DNA of 64,000 nt from Micromonospora sp. C28SCA-DRY-2. GTDB lineage: Bacteria; Actinomycetota; Actinomycetes; Mycobacteriales; Micromonosporaceae. Below, in pieces: positions 51,722 to 60,154 of the stretch (position 1 is its first letter; every line of letters starts with the position of its first letter). Position numbers and translations under genes: made by a program. The stretch covers positions 459,501 to 523,500 of the forward strand of contig NZ_JAUMKD010000004.1 in assembly GCF_030519475.1 (NCBI RefSeq). The letters run 5' to 3'. The notes under the pieces were generated by a model, which did not search any database, was not told where the DNA came from, and saw only the letters and a program-made list of their open reading frames with translations.

Positions 51722-52616
51722 GGCGTTGGCCGCGGCGGTCTACGCGCAGCCCGGCTCGGGCGCCCGGTTCGACTGGGGCCTGAGCGGGGCGGCCGAGCTC
51801 GGCCGGGTCTGCGCGGTGCTGGTGGTGGTGGACGTGCTCTCGTTCACCACCGCCGTCGAGGTGGCGGTCGGCCGCGGCATGCGGGTGCACCCGTTCCCGT
51901 GGGGCGAGCAGGCCGCCGAGTACGCGCGCCGGGTCGGTGCGGTCGCCGCCGTGGGTCGCCGGAAGACCACGGCCGAGCAGCCGTGGTCGCTCTCCCCGGC
52001 GGCGCTGAGCACCGCCCCGGTCGTCGCCGACCTGGTGCTGCCCTCGCCGAACGGTTCGGCGATCAGCGCCGCGGCCAGCGCCACCGGCCTGCCGGTGGTC
52101 GCGGCCTGCCTGCGCAACGCCCGCGCCGTCGGGCGCTGGCTCCAGCGACAGGGGTACGGCTCGACGGACGCGCCGGTGGGGGTGGTCGCCGCCGGCGAAC
52201 GCTGGCCGGACGGGTCGCTGCGACCCTCGGTGGAGGACCAGCTCGGCGCGGCCTGCGTGCTCGACGCCGTGTCGAACGTGCCGGGCGGGCTCTCCGTGGA
52301 GGCGGCCATGGCGCTCGCCGCGCTGGCCAGCACCCCGGACGTGCCGGCCGCCGTCCGGGGCTGCGTCTCGGGCCGGGAACTGGTCGAGGGCGGCTTCGCC
52401 CAGGACGTCGAGATCGCGGTACAGGTCGGGGTGTCGGACGTGGTGCCGGTGCTCCGCCACGGCGTCTTCTCCGCCGCCTGACCGCGTCCCGGCGCGCCGA
52501 CCTCCGGCCGCGCGCTCGGCGCGGCCCAGCCGCGTTGGCGGCGCATCCCTGCGGCGCACTCCCTCCGCGCTCTGCCCCCAGACCGCTGGGGCGCTCCACG
52601 GCGACAGCGCGAACCG

Positions 52617-52649
52617 AAAAGGCCGCCCGGTCGACCGGGCGGCCTTTTT
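52617..52649. terminator. bidirectional intrinsic terminator
   Basis: Perfect 24-bp palindrome (12-bp arms GGCCGCCCGGTC and complement, 52621-52644) bounded by AAAA on the left and TTTTT on the right, between convergent comB and the membrane protein gene. Works for either strand. Confidence 0.92.
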
Positions 52650-52682
52650 CGTGTTCCTTGCGGGCCGCGGTGGCCCGGGCGG

Positions 52683-54629
52683 TCAGTCGTCCAGCCAGTC
52701 CAGCCGGCGACCGCCCCGGTCCTGCGGCGGCGGGCCGTCCGGCCGGCCACGCCCGCCCTGCGGCTGGTCGCCGTAGTAGCCGCCGCCCTGGTCGTAGCCG
52801 CCGTCGTAGCCACCGCGCTGGGTCGGCGGCTCCTGGCCGTAACCGCCCTGCTGACCGTAGCCGCCCTGGTCGTAGCCGCCGTCGTAGCCGCCACGCTGGG
52901 TCGGCGGCTCCTGGCGGTAGCCGCCCTGCTGGCCGTAGCCGCCCTGGTCGTAGCCGCCGGTCGGCTCGCCGCCCCGGCCGTAGGGAGCCGGGTCGGACTG
53001 GCCGTAGCCGCCCTGGTCGTAGCCGCCGGTCGGCTCGCCGCCCCGGCCGTACGGGGCCGGGTCGGACGGGCCGTAGCCGCCCTGGTCGGGCTGGTAGGTG
53101 CCGGTCGCGTACGGGTCGGCGGGCGCCGGGTACTGGGTGGCGTCGCCGGTGTACCGGCCGGTCGGCTCGTCGTACCGGTCGCCGTAGCCGCCGCCGTTGG
53201 GCTGGTAGCCCGCCGCGCCACCGGCCGGCGCGCCGTAGTCCCGGCTGCCGTAGCCGCCACCCGAGGAGGGGGCGTTGCCGTAGCCACCGCCGGACGAGGG
53301 GGCGTTGCCGTAACCGCCGCCGGAGGACGGGGCGTTGCCGTAGCCACCGCCGGACGAGGGCGCGTTGCCGTAACCGCCGCCGTAGCCACCCGGGCCGCCC
53401 GGCTCGTCGCCGTAGCCGGCGCCCGCCCAGCCCGACTGCGGGCTCGCGGCGCCGTACGGCTGCGGCGGGGCCCCGTACGGGTCCGGCGGCACGTCGTCGA
53501 CCACCGGCCGGTGCATCATCGTCGGCGCGTCGGCGAGCGAGCCGCCGCCGGCAACCATTGTCCGGTCCGGTCCGGCCCCGACCCCGTTGACCACCCGGGT
53601 CTGGTCGTCCACGCCCCGGTAGCCGCCCCGCGCGGCCGGGACGGCGCCGGCGCCGGCGGCGGCACCCACCGGGGCGTCCCCGTCGGCGTCGTCGGTGTTC
53701 TCCCGGCGCTTCATCCAGAGCAGCACGATGGTGCCGACACCCGCCGCGACCAGCAGGCCGCCGAGCAGGATGATCAGGTACGAGCCCATGCCGCCGCCGT
53801 CGGAGTTGCTGGCGTTGTTCGCCGCGCCCGCCGTCGCCTCCGGCGTCTCCTCGGCGGTCTCGTCGGTGGCCTCCTCCGTGGGCAGCGCCTCGGCGGTGGC
53901 CGACGGGGTGGCGCTCGGCGTCACCTCGACCTTGATCGCCAGGGACAGCCGTTGGTTGGTGATGCTCTGCCCGGCGTTGGCGGTGAAGCTCTTGGTGGCG
54001 ACGATGTTGTCGAAGCTCGCGCCGAGGGCCAGCCGGCCCGGGGCGATCGGCTTGTCGCTGGTGCCGGTGAACCGGAAGTTGCCGCTGTCGTCGCTGATCG
54101 TCTCGGTGCGCTTGCCGTTGCCGTCCTGGAGCATCACGACGGCGTTCGGCACCGCGGTGCCGTCGGCCTGCTTGACCACCTTGCCGGAAACCGACCGGAC
54201 GGTCTGCACCTCGGGCGGGGCCGCCGCCTTGACGGTGACGCTGAGCGAAGCCGAGTCGGTCCCGTTGCCCTCGACCCGGATGGTCGCCCGGGTGCCGTTC
54301 GCCGCCGGGGCGTTCGCGCTCGCCGTCAAGGTGAGGGTGACCGTGGCCTTCGGCGGTACGCCGTCGAAGTTGACGTCTCCGCAACCCCCGGTGCACTGCA
54401 CGCCGCTCGGCAGGCCGGTGACACTGATCCTGGCGGAGTCCTCACCGATCTCCCCGGAGACCTCGACCTCCACGCTGCCGCTGCGGCCGGCGTCGATGGT
54501 GACCGAGTTGCCAGACTTGGTGATGCGCGCGGCCTGAGCGGGTGTGGCGGGGACGGCGAGCAGGGCGCCGACGACCAGCGCCACGACCACACCGGCCCGC
54601 TGCTTCCAGGCTCGTCGGTGTGTTGACAC
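52683..54629 (-). CDS. Single-pass membrane protein, Ig-like/Cna-B-like ectodomain, disordered GY-rich cytosolic tail
   Basis: 648 residues. Signal peptide ending TPAQA-ARITK; extracytoplasmic beta domains (about 35-230), the second with the regulatory-like pattern SVSGKVVKQADGTAVPNAVVMLQDGNGKRTETISDDSGNFRFTGT; acidic Thr/Glu/Ala stalk; membrane helix GSYLIILLGGLLVAAGVGTIVLLW (about 280-303), then MKRR. The cytosolic tail of about 340 residues has GGGYGNAPSS four times, a 23-residue unit (69 bp) twice and a 26-residue unit (78 bp) twice, all Gly/Tyr/Pro/Gln-rich. Start GTG 54629 has AAGG eight bases upstream. Function unknown; surface receptor or scaffold likely. Confidence 0.8.
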   Translation of the reverse strand: MSTHRRAWKQRAGVVVALVVGALLAVPATPAQAARITKSGNSVTIDAGRSGSVEVEVSGEIGEDSARISVTGLPSGVQCTGGCGDVNFDGVPPKATVTLTLTASANAPAANGTRATIRVEGNGTDSASLSVTVKAAAPPEVQTVRSVSGKVVKQADGTAVPNAVVMLQDGNGKRTETISDDSGNFRFTGTSDKPIAPGRLALGASFDNIVATKSFTANAGQSITNQRLSLAIKVEVTPSATPSATAEALPTEEATDETAEETPEATAGAANNASNSDGGGMGSYLIILLGGLLVAAGVGTIVLLWMKRRENTDDADGDAPVGAAAGAGAVPAARGGYRGVDDQTRVVNGVGAGPDRTMVAGGGSLADAPTMMHRPVVDDVPPDPYGAPPQPYGAASPQSGWAGAGYGDEPGGPGGYGGGYGNAPSSGGGYGNAPSSGGGYGNAPSSGGGYGNAPSSGGGYGSRDYGAPAGGAAGYQPNGGGYGDRYDEPTGRYTGDATQYPAPADPYATGTYQPDQGGYGPSDPAPYGRGGEPTGGYDQGGYGQSDPAPYGRGGEPTGGYDQGGYGQQGGYRQEPPTQRGGYDGGYDQGGYGQQGGYGQEPPTQRGGYDGGYDQGGGYYGDQPQGGRGRPDGPPPQDRGGRRLDWLDD

Positions 54630-54788
54630 GTCCACCGCCTTCCGGGCTGACTTCCCTGGACCGGCGGGCGCCGGGCCGGGGATCATCACGGTACGAATAC
54701 GCCGTCGGCAACTATGCCTTGTCTGACCGGATCGGCGCGACCCAGGGCCAGCGTCCGGCCGGCTCCGGGCGAGTCGTATCGTCCCGTG

Positions 54789-55163
54789 GTGTCCTCTCCG
54801 CACATTAAGTCCGCCGCGGTGACGGCGGCGTTGTCGGCGCTCGACGAGGGGCGTACCCCCGAACGACCGGTCCTCCGAGAGGCGGTCCGTGCCCTGTTGA
54901 CCGCCCTCGCGGACCGCGCCCCCGGCCGATCGGTGGAGGTGCGTGTCCCACCTTACGGTGCAGTTCAGTGCATTTCCGGTCCCCGACACACCCGTGGCAC
55001 CCCACCGAACGTGGTGGAGATGGATCCCCGCACCTGGCTGGAGCTGGCGACGGGCCGGCTCACCTGGGCGCGGGCGGTTACGGAGGGTCGCGTGTCGGTG
55101 AGTGGGATCCGGGCAGATCTTTCCGAATTTCTGCCGTTGCACGCGGACGGCGAAGCGATCTAG
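54789..55163 (+). CDS. Sterol carrier family protein upstream of purF
   Basis: 124 residues: SAAVTAALSALDEGRTPERPVLREAVRALLTALADRAPGRSVEVRVPPYGAVQC...PPNVVEMDPRTWLELATGRLTWARAVTEGRVSVSGIRADLSEFLPL, an SCP2-like C-terminal domain found in actinobacteria. A similar gene (Rv0807, as I recall) precedes purF in Mycobacterium. -10 TATCGT at 54777-54782 lies 6 nt before GTG 54789, predicting a leaderless mRNA and favouring it over GTG 54786. Ligand unknown. Confidence 0.85.
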   Translation: MSSPHIKSAAVTAALSALDEGRTPERPVLREAVRALLTALADRAPGRSVEVRVPPYGAVQCISGPRHTRGTPPNVVEMDPRTWLELATGRLTWARAVTEGRVSVSGIRADLSEFLPLHADGEAI

Positions 55164-55213
55164 GTAACGGACCGGAGCGGTTTCGTGACTTTCTGTATCG
55201 ACACCGATTCGCG

Positions 55214-55219
55214 TACACT
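55214..55219 (+). promoter_or_regulatory. -10 element of the purF promoter
   Basis: TACACT in the 145-bp gap before purF, in the only AT-richer stretch. No good -35 at 17 bp (TTCTGT). Leader would be about 83 nt. Confidence 0.45.
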
Positions 55220-55308
55220 GTCAGGCGACGACGAAGGTCCCGGCCGAGACGTGTGGGTCGCCCCCGTGATCCGCCAGGCCAGTCCAGATCAGCATGAGGG
55301 AGCGGCAG

Positions 55309-56850
55309 GTGCCCCGAGGCGACGGCCGGCTGAGCCACGACCTTGACCCCCAACGACCCGGCCCGCAGGACGCGTGCGGCGTCTTCGGCGTCTGGGCGCC
55401 CGGGGAGGAGGTCGCCAACCTCACTTACTTCGGGCTCTACGCGCTCCAGCACCGCGGTCAGGAGGCGGCCGGCATCGCGGTCAGCGACGGCTCCGGCGTG
55501 GTGGTCTACAAGGATCTCGGCCTGGTCGCCCAGGTCTTCGACGAGCCGACCCTGGCCAGCCTGCGCGGGCACGTCGCGATCGGGCACGCCCGCTACTCCA
55601 CCACCGGCGGCTCGACCTGGGAGAACGCCCAGCCGACCATCCGGTCCACCAGTTCCGGCACGACCATCGCGCTGGCCCACAACGGCAACCTGGTCAACAC
55701 CGCCGAGCTCCAGCGCGAGGTGGCCGAGCGGGGCCTGGTCGCGGACGGCTCGACCAACGACACCTCGCTGGTGACCATGCTGCTGGCCAGCCGCCCCGAC
55801 CTCTCCGTCGAGGCGGCCGCGCTGGAGGTGCTGCCGCAGCTGCGCGGTGCGTTCAGCTTCGTCTTCATGGACGAGTCGACGCTCTACGCGGCCCGCGACG
55901 CGCACGGCGTACGCCCGCTGGTGCTCGGCCGCTTGGAGCGCGGCTGGGTGGTGGCCAGCGAGACCGCGGCGCTGGACATCGTCGGCGCCAGCGTGGTGCG
56001 TGAGGTGGAGCCCGGCGAGCTGATCGCGATCGACGAGGACGGGCTGCGGTCCACCCGGTTCGCCGTCCCGGAGCCCAAGGGCTGCCTCTTCGAGTACGTC
56101 TACATCGCCCGCCCGGACGCCACCATCGCCGGTCGCAACGTGCACGCCGCCCGGGTGCAGATCGGCCGCCAACTGGCCAAGGAGCACCCGGTCGAGGCCG
56201 ACCTGGTGATCCCGGTGCCGGAGTCGGGCACCCCGGCGGCGATCGGCTACGCCGAGGAGTCCGGCATCACCTACGGCGCCGGCCTGATGAAGAACCCGTA
56301 CGTCGGGCGGACCTTCATCCAGCCGTCGCAGACCCTGCGCCAGCTCGGCATCCGGCTCAAGCTCAACCCGCTGCGGCAGAACGTCCGCGGCAAGCGGCTG
56401 GTCGTGGTCGACGACTCGATCGTGCGCGGCAACACCCAGCGGGCGATCGTCCGGATGCTGCGCGAGGCCGGCGCGCTGGAGGTGCACGTGCGCATCTCCT
56501 CGCCGCCGGTCAAGTGGCCGTGCTTCTACGGCATCGACTTCGCCACCCGCGCCGAGCTGCTGGCCAACGGCCTCGACACCGAGGGCGTCCGCCGCTCGAT
56601 CGGCGCCGACACGCTCGGCTACGTGTCGCTGCCCGGGCTGATCGCCGCCACCGAACAGCCGAAGACCCGGCTCTGCCGCGCCTGCTTCGACGGGGAGTAC
56701 CCGATCGAGCTGCCGGCCGGCAACCTGATCGGCAAGCACGTGCTCGAAGGGGTGGGCCGTCGGGTCGCGAACACGACCCCGGACGCCCTGGACAACAGCA
56801 CCCCGCCACTCGTCGCCACTCCGGGCGGCGCGACCGCACACCGCCCGTAG
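55309..56850 (+). CDS. purF: Amidophosphoribosyltransferase
   Basis: First committed step of purine synthesis: PRPP plus glutamine gives phosphoribosylamine. 513 residues. A 22-residue propeptide precedes Cys23 (QDACGVFGVWAP), the N-terminal nucleophile freed by autocleavage; glutaminase domain with GHARYSTTGGSTWENAQP and AHNGNLVN; PRTase site VVVDDSIVRGNTQ; four cysteines (Cys in KGCLFE, KWPCFYG and LCRACFDGEYP) suit the Bacillus-type iron-sulfur enzyme. GTG 55309 has GAGGGAG six bases upstream, better than ATG 55294. Inhibited by AMP/GMP in the family. Confidence 0.96.
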   Translation: MPRGDGRLSHDLDPQRPGPQDACGVFGVWAPGEEVANLTYFGLYALQHRGQEAAGIAVSDGSGVVVYKDLGLVAQVFDEPTLASLRGHVAIGHARYSTTGGSTWENAQPTIRSTSSGTTIALAHNGNLVNTAELQREVAERGLVADGSTNDTSLVTMLLASRPDLSVEAAALEVLPQLRGAFSFVFMDESTLYAARDAHGVRPLVLGRLERGWVVASETAALDIVGASVVREVEPGELIAIDEDGLRSTRFAVPEPKGCLFEYVYIARPDATIAGRNVHAARVQIGRQLAKEHPVEADLVIPVPESGTPAAIGYAEESGITYGAGLMKNPYVGRTFIQPSQTLRQLGIRLKLNPLRQNVRGKRLVVVDDSIVRGNTQRAIVRMLREAGALEVHVRISSPPVKWPCFYGIDFATRAELLANGLDTEGVRRSIGADTLGYVSLPGLIAATEQPKTRLCRACFDGEYPIELPAGNLIGKHVLEGVGRRVANTTPDALDNSTPPLVATPGGATAHRP

Positions 56851-56906
56851 CACCACCCGGGGCCCCGGCCACCGCCAGGGCGCCGAGAACCACAAAGGGG
56901 AGAACC

Positions 56907-58061
56907 GTGACGCACGTGTCCGAGCGCAGCGGCGCAGGAAGCAGCCCGACCGGCGCCGGCGGCGAGCGCCAGCCGTGGACGGCCGGCGCCGGCCGCCAGG
57001 CGCGCAAACGGTCGGTCTCCTACGCGGACGCCGGCGTGTCGATCGAGGCGGGCGACCGCGCGGTCGAGCTGCTGAAGTCCAAGGTGCGTCAGACCCGGCG
57101 GCCCGAGGTGCTGGGCGACCTGGGTGGCTTCGCCGGCCTGTTCCGGCTGGACACCAAGAAGTACAAGAACCCGATCCTGGCCTCGTCCACCGACGGCGTG
57201 GGCACCAAGCTGGTGATCGCCCAGCAGATGGACATCCACGACACGGTCGGCATCGACCTGGTCGCGATGGTCGTCGACGACCTGGTGGCGTGCGGCGCGG
57301 AGCCGCTCTTCCTGCTCGACTACATCGCCACCGGCGAAGTCGTGCCGGACAAGGTCGCCGAGATCGGCGCGGGCATCGCCGACGGCTGCCGGTACGCCGG
57401 CTGCGCGCTGCTGGGCGGCGAGACCGCCGAGCACCCGGGCGTGCTCCGGCCGGACGAGTACGACATCTCCGCCACCGGCGTCGGCGTGGTGGAGGAGAGC
57501 GAGATCCTCAGCCCGGAGCGGGTCGAGGTGGGCGACGTGGTCATCGCGATGCGCTCCTCCGGCCTGCACTCCAACGGCTACTCCCTGGTGCGGCACGTGC
57601 TGCTCGGGGCCGGCCGGATGCGGCTGGACGTGGTGATCGAGGACTTCGGCCGGCAGCGGACGCTCGGCGAGGAGCTGCTCACCCCGACCAAGATCTACGC
57701 GCAGGACTGCCTCAAGCTGATCGCCGAGGCCGAGGTGCGGGCGCTGGCCCACGTCACCGGCGGCGGCATCCCGGGCAACCTGGTCCGGGTCCTGCCGGAG
57801 CACGTCGACGCCGTGGTCAACCGCTCGACCTGGAAGCCGCAGCCGATCTTCGACCTGATCCAGGCCAAGGGCCGGATCGAGGACCCGGAGATGGAGGCGA
57901 CCTTCAACATGGGCGTGGGCATGTTCGCCATCGTGTCGGCGGAGGACGCCGACCGCGCGCTGGCCACGCTGACCGGCCGGGGCGTCGACGCGTGGCAGGC
58001 CGGCGAGATCATCGAGGGTTCCGGCAACGTGCAGATGATCGGTCACCACACCCGCGGATGA
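56907..58061 (+). CDS. purM: Phosphoribosylformylglycinamidine cyclo-ligase (AIR synthetase)
   Basis: 384 residues. Converts FGAM to AIR with ATP. Conserved pieces: SYADAGVSIEAGDRAVELLK, ASSTDGVGTKLVIAQQM, GIDLVAMVVDDLVACGAEPLFLLDYIATG, GCALLGGETAEHPGVL, HSNGYSLVRHVLL and ITGGGIPGNLVRVLP-type loop. The first 35 residues are variable and disordered. GTG 56907 has AGGGGAG five bases upstream. 56 bp after purF, same operon. Confidence 0.96.
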   Translation: MTHVSERSGAGSSPTGAGGERQPWTAGAGRQARKRSVSYADAGVSIEAGDRAVELLKSKVRQTRRPEVLGDLGGFAGLFRLDTKKYKNPILASSTDGVGTKLVIAQQMDIHDTVGIDLVAMVVDDLVACGAEPLFLLDYIATGEVVPDKVAEIGAGIADGCRYAGCALLGGETAEHPGVLRPDEYDISATGVGVVEESEILSPERVEVGDVVIAMRSSGLHSNGYSLVRHVLLGAGRMRLDVVIEDFGRQRTLGEELLTPTKIYAQDCLKLIAEAEVRALAHVTGGGIPGNLVRVLPEHVDAVVNRSTWKPQPIFDLIQAKGRIEDPEMEATFNMGVGMFAIVSAEDADRALATLTGRGVDAWQAGEIIEGSGNVQMIGHHTRG

Positions 58062-58122
58062 TCACGCTCTGGTGATCGTACGGGCACCTGATCAGGGCTT
58101 CACCCGAGTGGCCATGGCCGCC

Positions 58123-58128
58123 TAGCCT
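58123..58128 (+). promoter_or_regulatory. -10 element of the amcB-amcA operon
   Basis: TAGCCT about 34 bp before ATG 58162; with the ribosome binding site GGAGGAGG at 58151-58158 it gives a short normal leader. A palindrome GATCAC-GCTCTG-GTGATC (58060-58077) lies between purM and this promoter. Confidence 0.45.
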
Positions 58129-58161
58129 GAAGGGCACCCTCAGGCACAGCGGAGGAGGGCG

Positions 58162-59295
58162 ATGGCTGCTCGGGGACAGTCGTTCAGCGGAATGCGCGGC
58201 CTGGCCGCCGTTCCGTCGTACGTCGTGATGCAGCCCACCACCCTCTGCAACCTGGATTGCGCGTACTGCTATCTGCCATTCCGGGCGGCGGACCGGCGGA
58301 TGGCCGTGCCGGTGGCCGAGGCGGTGGCGGCGTCGGTGAACCCGTGGGCCGCGGCCGGCCGGTTCTCGGTGGTGTGGCACGGCGGCGAGCCCCTGGCGGC
58401 CGGCCGGGAGCACCTGGCCGCGCTGTTCGCGCCGTTCGGGCCGCAGGTCGAGCACCACATCCAGACCAACGCCACGCTGATCGACGACGCCTGGTGCGCG
58501 TTCTTCGCCGAGCACCGGGTGCGGGTGAGCGTGAGCGTGGACGGGCCGCGGGAGCGCAACGGCGACCGGGTGACCCGGGCGGGCCGGCCGGCGTACGACC
58601 GGATCCTGCGCGGGGTGGCCGCGCTGCGCCGCCACGGCCTGCCCTTCTCGGCGCTGGCGGTGGTGAGCCGCCCGGAGCCGGGTCGGGCCACCGAGCTGTA
58701 CGACTACTTCCTCGGGCTCGGCTGCGACGTGCTCGGCGTGAACATCGAGGAGACCGAGGGGGTCAACACCCGCGGCAACGCCCACGACGCCGGGGTGGTG
58801 ACCGCCTTCTGGGCGGAACTGGTGGCGGCCTGGCGCCGGGACCCGCGGATCCACCTGCGGGAGGTCGAGTGGTCGCTGCGGTACGCCGCGGCGGTGCTGG
58901 ACGGCACCGCCGACGACCTGTTGCCGCGCCGGCTGGACCCGATCCCCACGATCGGCCACGACGGCTCGGTGACCGTGCTCTCGCCGGAGCTGGCCGGCTT
59001 CACCGATGCCCGGTACGGCGACTTCAGCAGCGGCAACGTGCTGGCCACGCCGCTGGCCGAGATCCTGGCCGGAGCGGCCGGCACGGCCTGGGTGGGTGAG
59101 TTCCTGACCGGCGTCGAGGCGTGCCGTTCGTCCTGCCCATACTTCGGCTTCTGTGGTGGCGGTCACGCGGCCAACCGCTACTTCGAGCTGGGGCGTTTTG
59201 ACGGTACGGAGACCGAGCACTGCCGCAACAGCAAGATCCGCCTACTGGAGGGAGTGTTGGAGCATGCCCGAGACCACGAGTCACCGGCAGCCTGA
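58162..59295 (+). CDS. amcB: Radical SAM/SPASM-type cyclophane-forming peptide maturase (AmcB-like)
   Basis: 377 residues. Radical SAM cluster CNLDCAYCY (Cys29, 33, 36), WHGGEPL, and a C-terminal SPASM/Twitch-like cluster region with CRSSCPYFGFCGGGHAANRYFELGRFDGTETEHCRNSK carrying four more cysteines. This architecture fits enzymes that cross-link aromatic side chains to the beta carbon of a nearby residue in a ribosomal peptide. The precursor gene overlaps its end by 32 nt. Strong ribosome binding site GGAGGAGG. The name AmcB is from memory of the family; the class is firm, the name less so. Confidence 0.82.
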   Translation: MAARGQSFSGMRGLAAVPSYVVMQPTTLCNLDCAYCYLPFRAADRRMAVPVAEAVAASVNPWAAAGRFSVVWHGGEPLAAGREHLAALFAPFGPQVEHHIQTNATLIDDAWCAFFAEHRVRVSVSVDGPRERNGDRVTRAGRPAYDRILRGVAALRRHGLPFSALAVVSRPEPGRATELYDYFLGLGCDVLGVNIEETEGVNTRGNAHDAGVVTAFWAELVAAWRRDPRIHLREVEWSLRYAAAVLDGTADDLLPRRLDPIPTIGHDGSVTVLSPELAGFTDARYGDFSSGNVLATPLAEILAGAAGTAWVGEFLTGVEACRSSCPYFGFCGGGHAANRYFELGRFDGTETEHCRNSKIRLLEGVLEHARDHESPAA

Positions 59296-59500
59296 GCGCG
59301 TGGCCGGTGTCGCCCCGGACGGGGTTGCCGAGCGGGTGCGGGAGGCCGCCCCGGGGCTCACCGCGCTGCTCCAGGAGGCCGAGAACGCGCGACGGCTACG
59401 GGCGGAGGTGGCGGGCGGCGACGGTGCCAGCGCGGTCTGCGCCTGGAACCACTTCGAGAACATCCCGACGTTCTACAACTGGAACAACCGGCCCCGCTGA
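59264..59500 (+). CDS. amcA: RiPP precursor peptide, multiple-cyclophane type (AmcA-like)
   Basis: 78 residues. Helical leader (about 1-55, GVAERVREAAPGLTALLQEAENARRLRAEVAGG) and aromatic/Asn-rich core CAWNHFENIPTFYNWNNRPR. Three-residue cyclophane enzymes link an aromatic residue to the residue two places on; FEN, FYN and WNN fit, and WNH might, so three or four rings are possible. ATG 59264 lies inside the maturase gene with GGAGGGAG nine bases upstream. No exporter or protease is adjacent, so processing and export genes must be elsewhere. Confidence 0.82.
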   Translation: MPETTSHRQPERVAGVAPDGVAERVREAAPGLTALLQEAENARRLRAEVAGGDGASAVCAWNHFENIPTFYNWNNRPR

Positions 59501-59510
59501 GGCGGACCGG

Positions 59511-59566
59511 GATCAGGGACCTGCCGATCGACCGGAGTTGCCTCCGGCGCAGTCAGGTCCCTGATC
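59511..59566 (+). terminator. compound stem-loop after amcA
   Basis: Outer arms GATCAGGGACCTG (59511-59523) and CAGGTCCCTGATC (59554-59566), perfect 13 bp; inner hairpin CCGGAG-TTGC-CTCCGG (59532-59547). No T-tract. Terminator or stable 3' end for the precursor message. Confidence 0.6.
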
Positions 59567-59599
59567 GTCGGTCGTGGTGCCGCTCGATGGGCACATGCG

Positions 59600-59628
59600 T
59601 GAGCACGCGGGAGGCTACCGCGTGCTCA
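59600..59628. terminator. hairpin between amcA and the DUF3073 gene
   Basis: Perfect 11-bp arms TGAGCACGCGG and CCGCGTGCTCA with a 7-nt loop, 17 bp from the DUF3073 stop; likely its terminator. Confidence 0.6.
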
Positions 59629-59644
59629 GCTGCGACCGGAGAGG

Positions 59645-59860
59645 TCAGCGGGTCGGACGGACCCAGGTGTCCGGGTCCTCGTCCGCGTGATCCTCATCAT
59701 CGTCGTCGACATACTCTTTGTAGTCGTCGTCGAAGTTGTGCTCAGACTTACCAGCACCCGCCAACTCGCGCTGCAAGGCGGTGAGGTCGGTGTTCGGGGA
59801 GTGGTACTTCAACTCCCGGGCCACCTTCGTCTGCTTGGCCTTAGCACGGCCGCGCCCCAT
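59645..59860 (-). CDS. DUF3073 family small acidic protein
   Basis: 71 residues: MGRGRAKAKQTKVARELKYHSPNTDLTALQRELAGAG then an acidic end DDDYKEYVDDDDEDHADEDPDTW. Conserved in actinobacteria next to purM (Rv0810c in Mycobacterium, as I recall), function unknown. The basic N-terminus and acidic C-terminus suggest nucleic-acid or ribosome association, not proven. ATG 59860 has GAGGGGG upstream; the frame extends to 59923 but the family starts here. Confidence 0.9.
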   Translation of the reverse strand: MGRGRAKAKQTKVARELKYHSPNTDLTALQRELAGAGKSEHNFDDDYKEYVDDDDEDHADEDPDTWVRPTR

Positions 59861-60154
59861 GGCTCGACCCCCTCGCACAGAATGCGGGGCAGCCCGAAGG
59901 CGGGCCCCGATGACGTCAGGCATCTCTCGTGGCTCTTACGGTACATGGGGATGCCACCGTTCGGCACCTCGGGTTACCGTCGACCGGCCCTGCGCGTCGC
60001 GGTTGTCCGGTCGTCACACAGTGTACCCGGTAAGGAGTGGTGCTGGCAGCACCCATGACACCGGACGAATCCCCACGAACCGACCCGATTCCCAGCTTAA
60101 CGGGGTGCCCGGGCCCGGGGGCGGAACCGGCGCGGCCCGCCCCCGGCTGACGGG
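59861..60154. other. 294-bp gap with the DUF3073 promoter region
   Basis: On the minus strand a -10 TACACT (60025-60020) and upstream a 15-bp palindrome GGTGCT-GGC-AGCACC (60039-60053). A second possible -10, TACCGT, lies nearer the gene. No coding sequence seen. Confidence 0.45.

Noticed and set aside
53230..53390. Regular 30-bp repeats resembling a CRISPR array
   Set aside because: The repeats are contiguous without unique spacers and encode GGGYGNAPSS in frame.
52063..54396. 777-codon minus-strand frame overlapping the repeat-tail membrane protein
   Set aside because: Translation is Arg/Pro/Gly-rich low complexity with no domain; the frame ending at 52683 has signal peptide, beta domains and a membrane helix.
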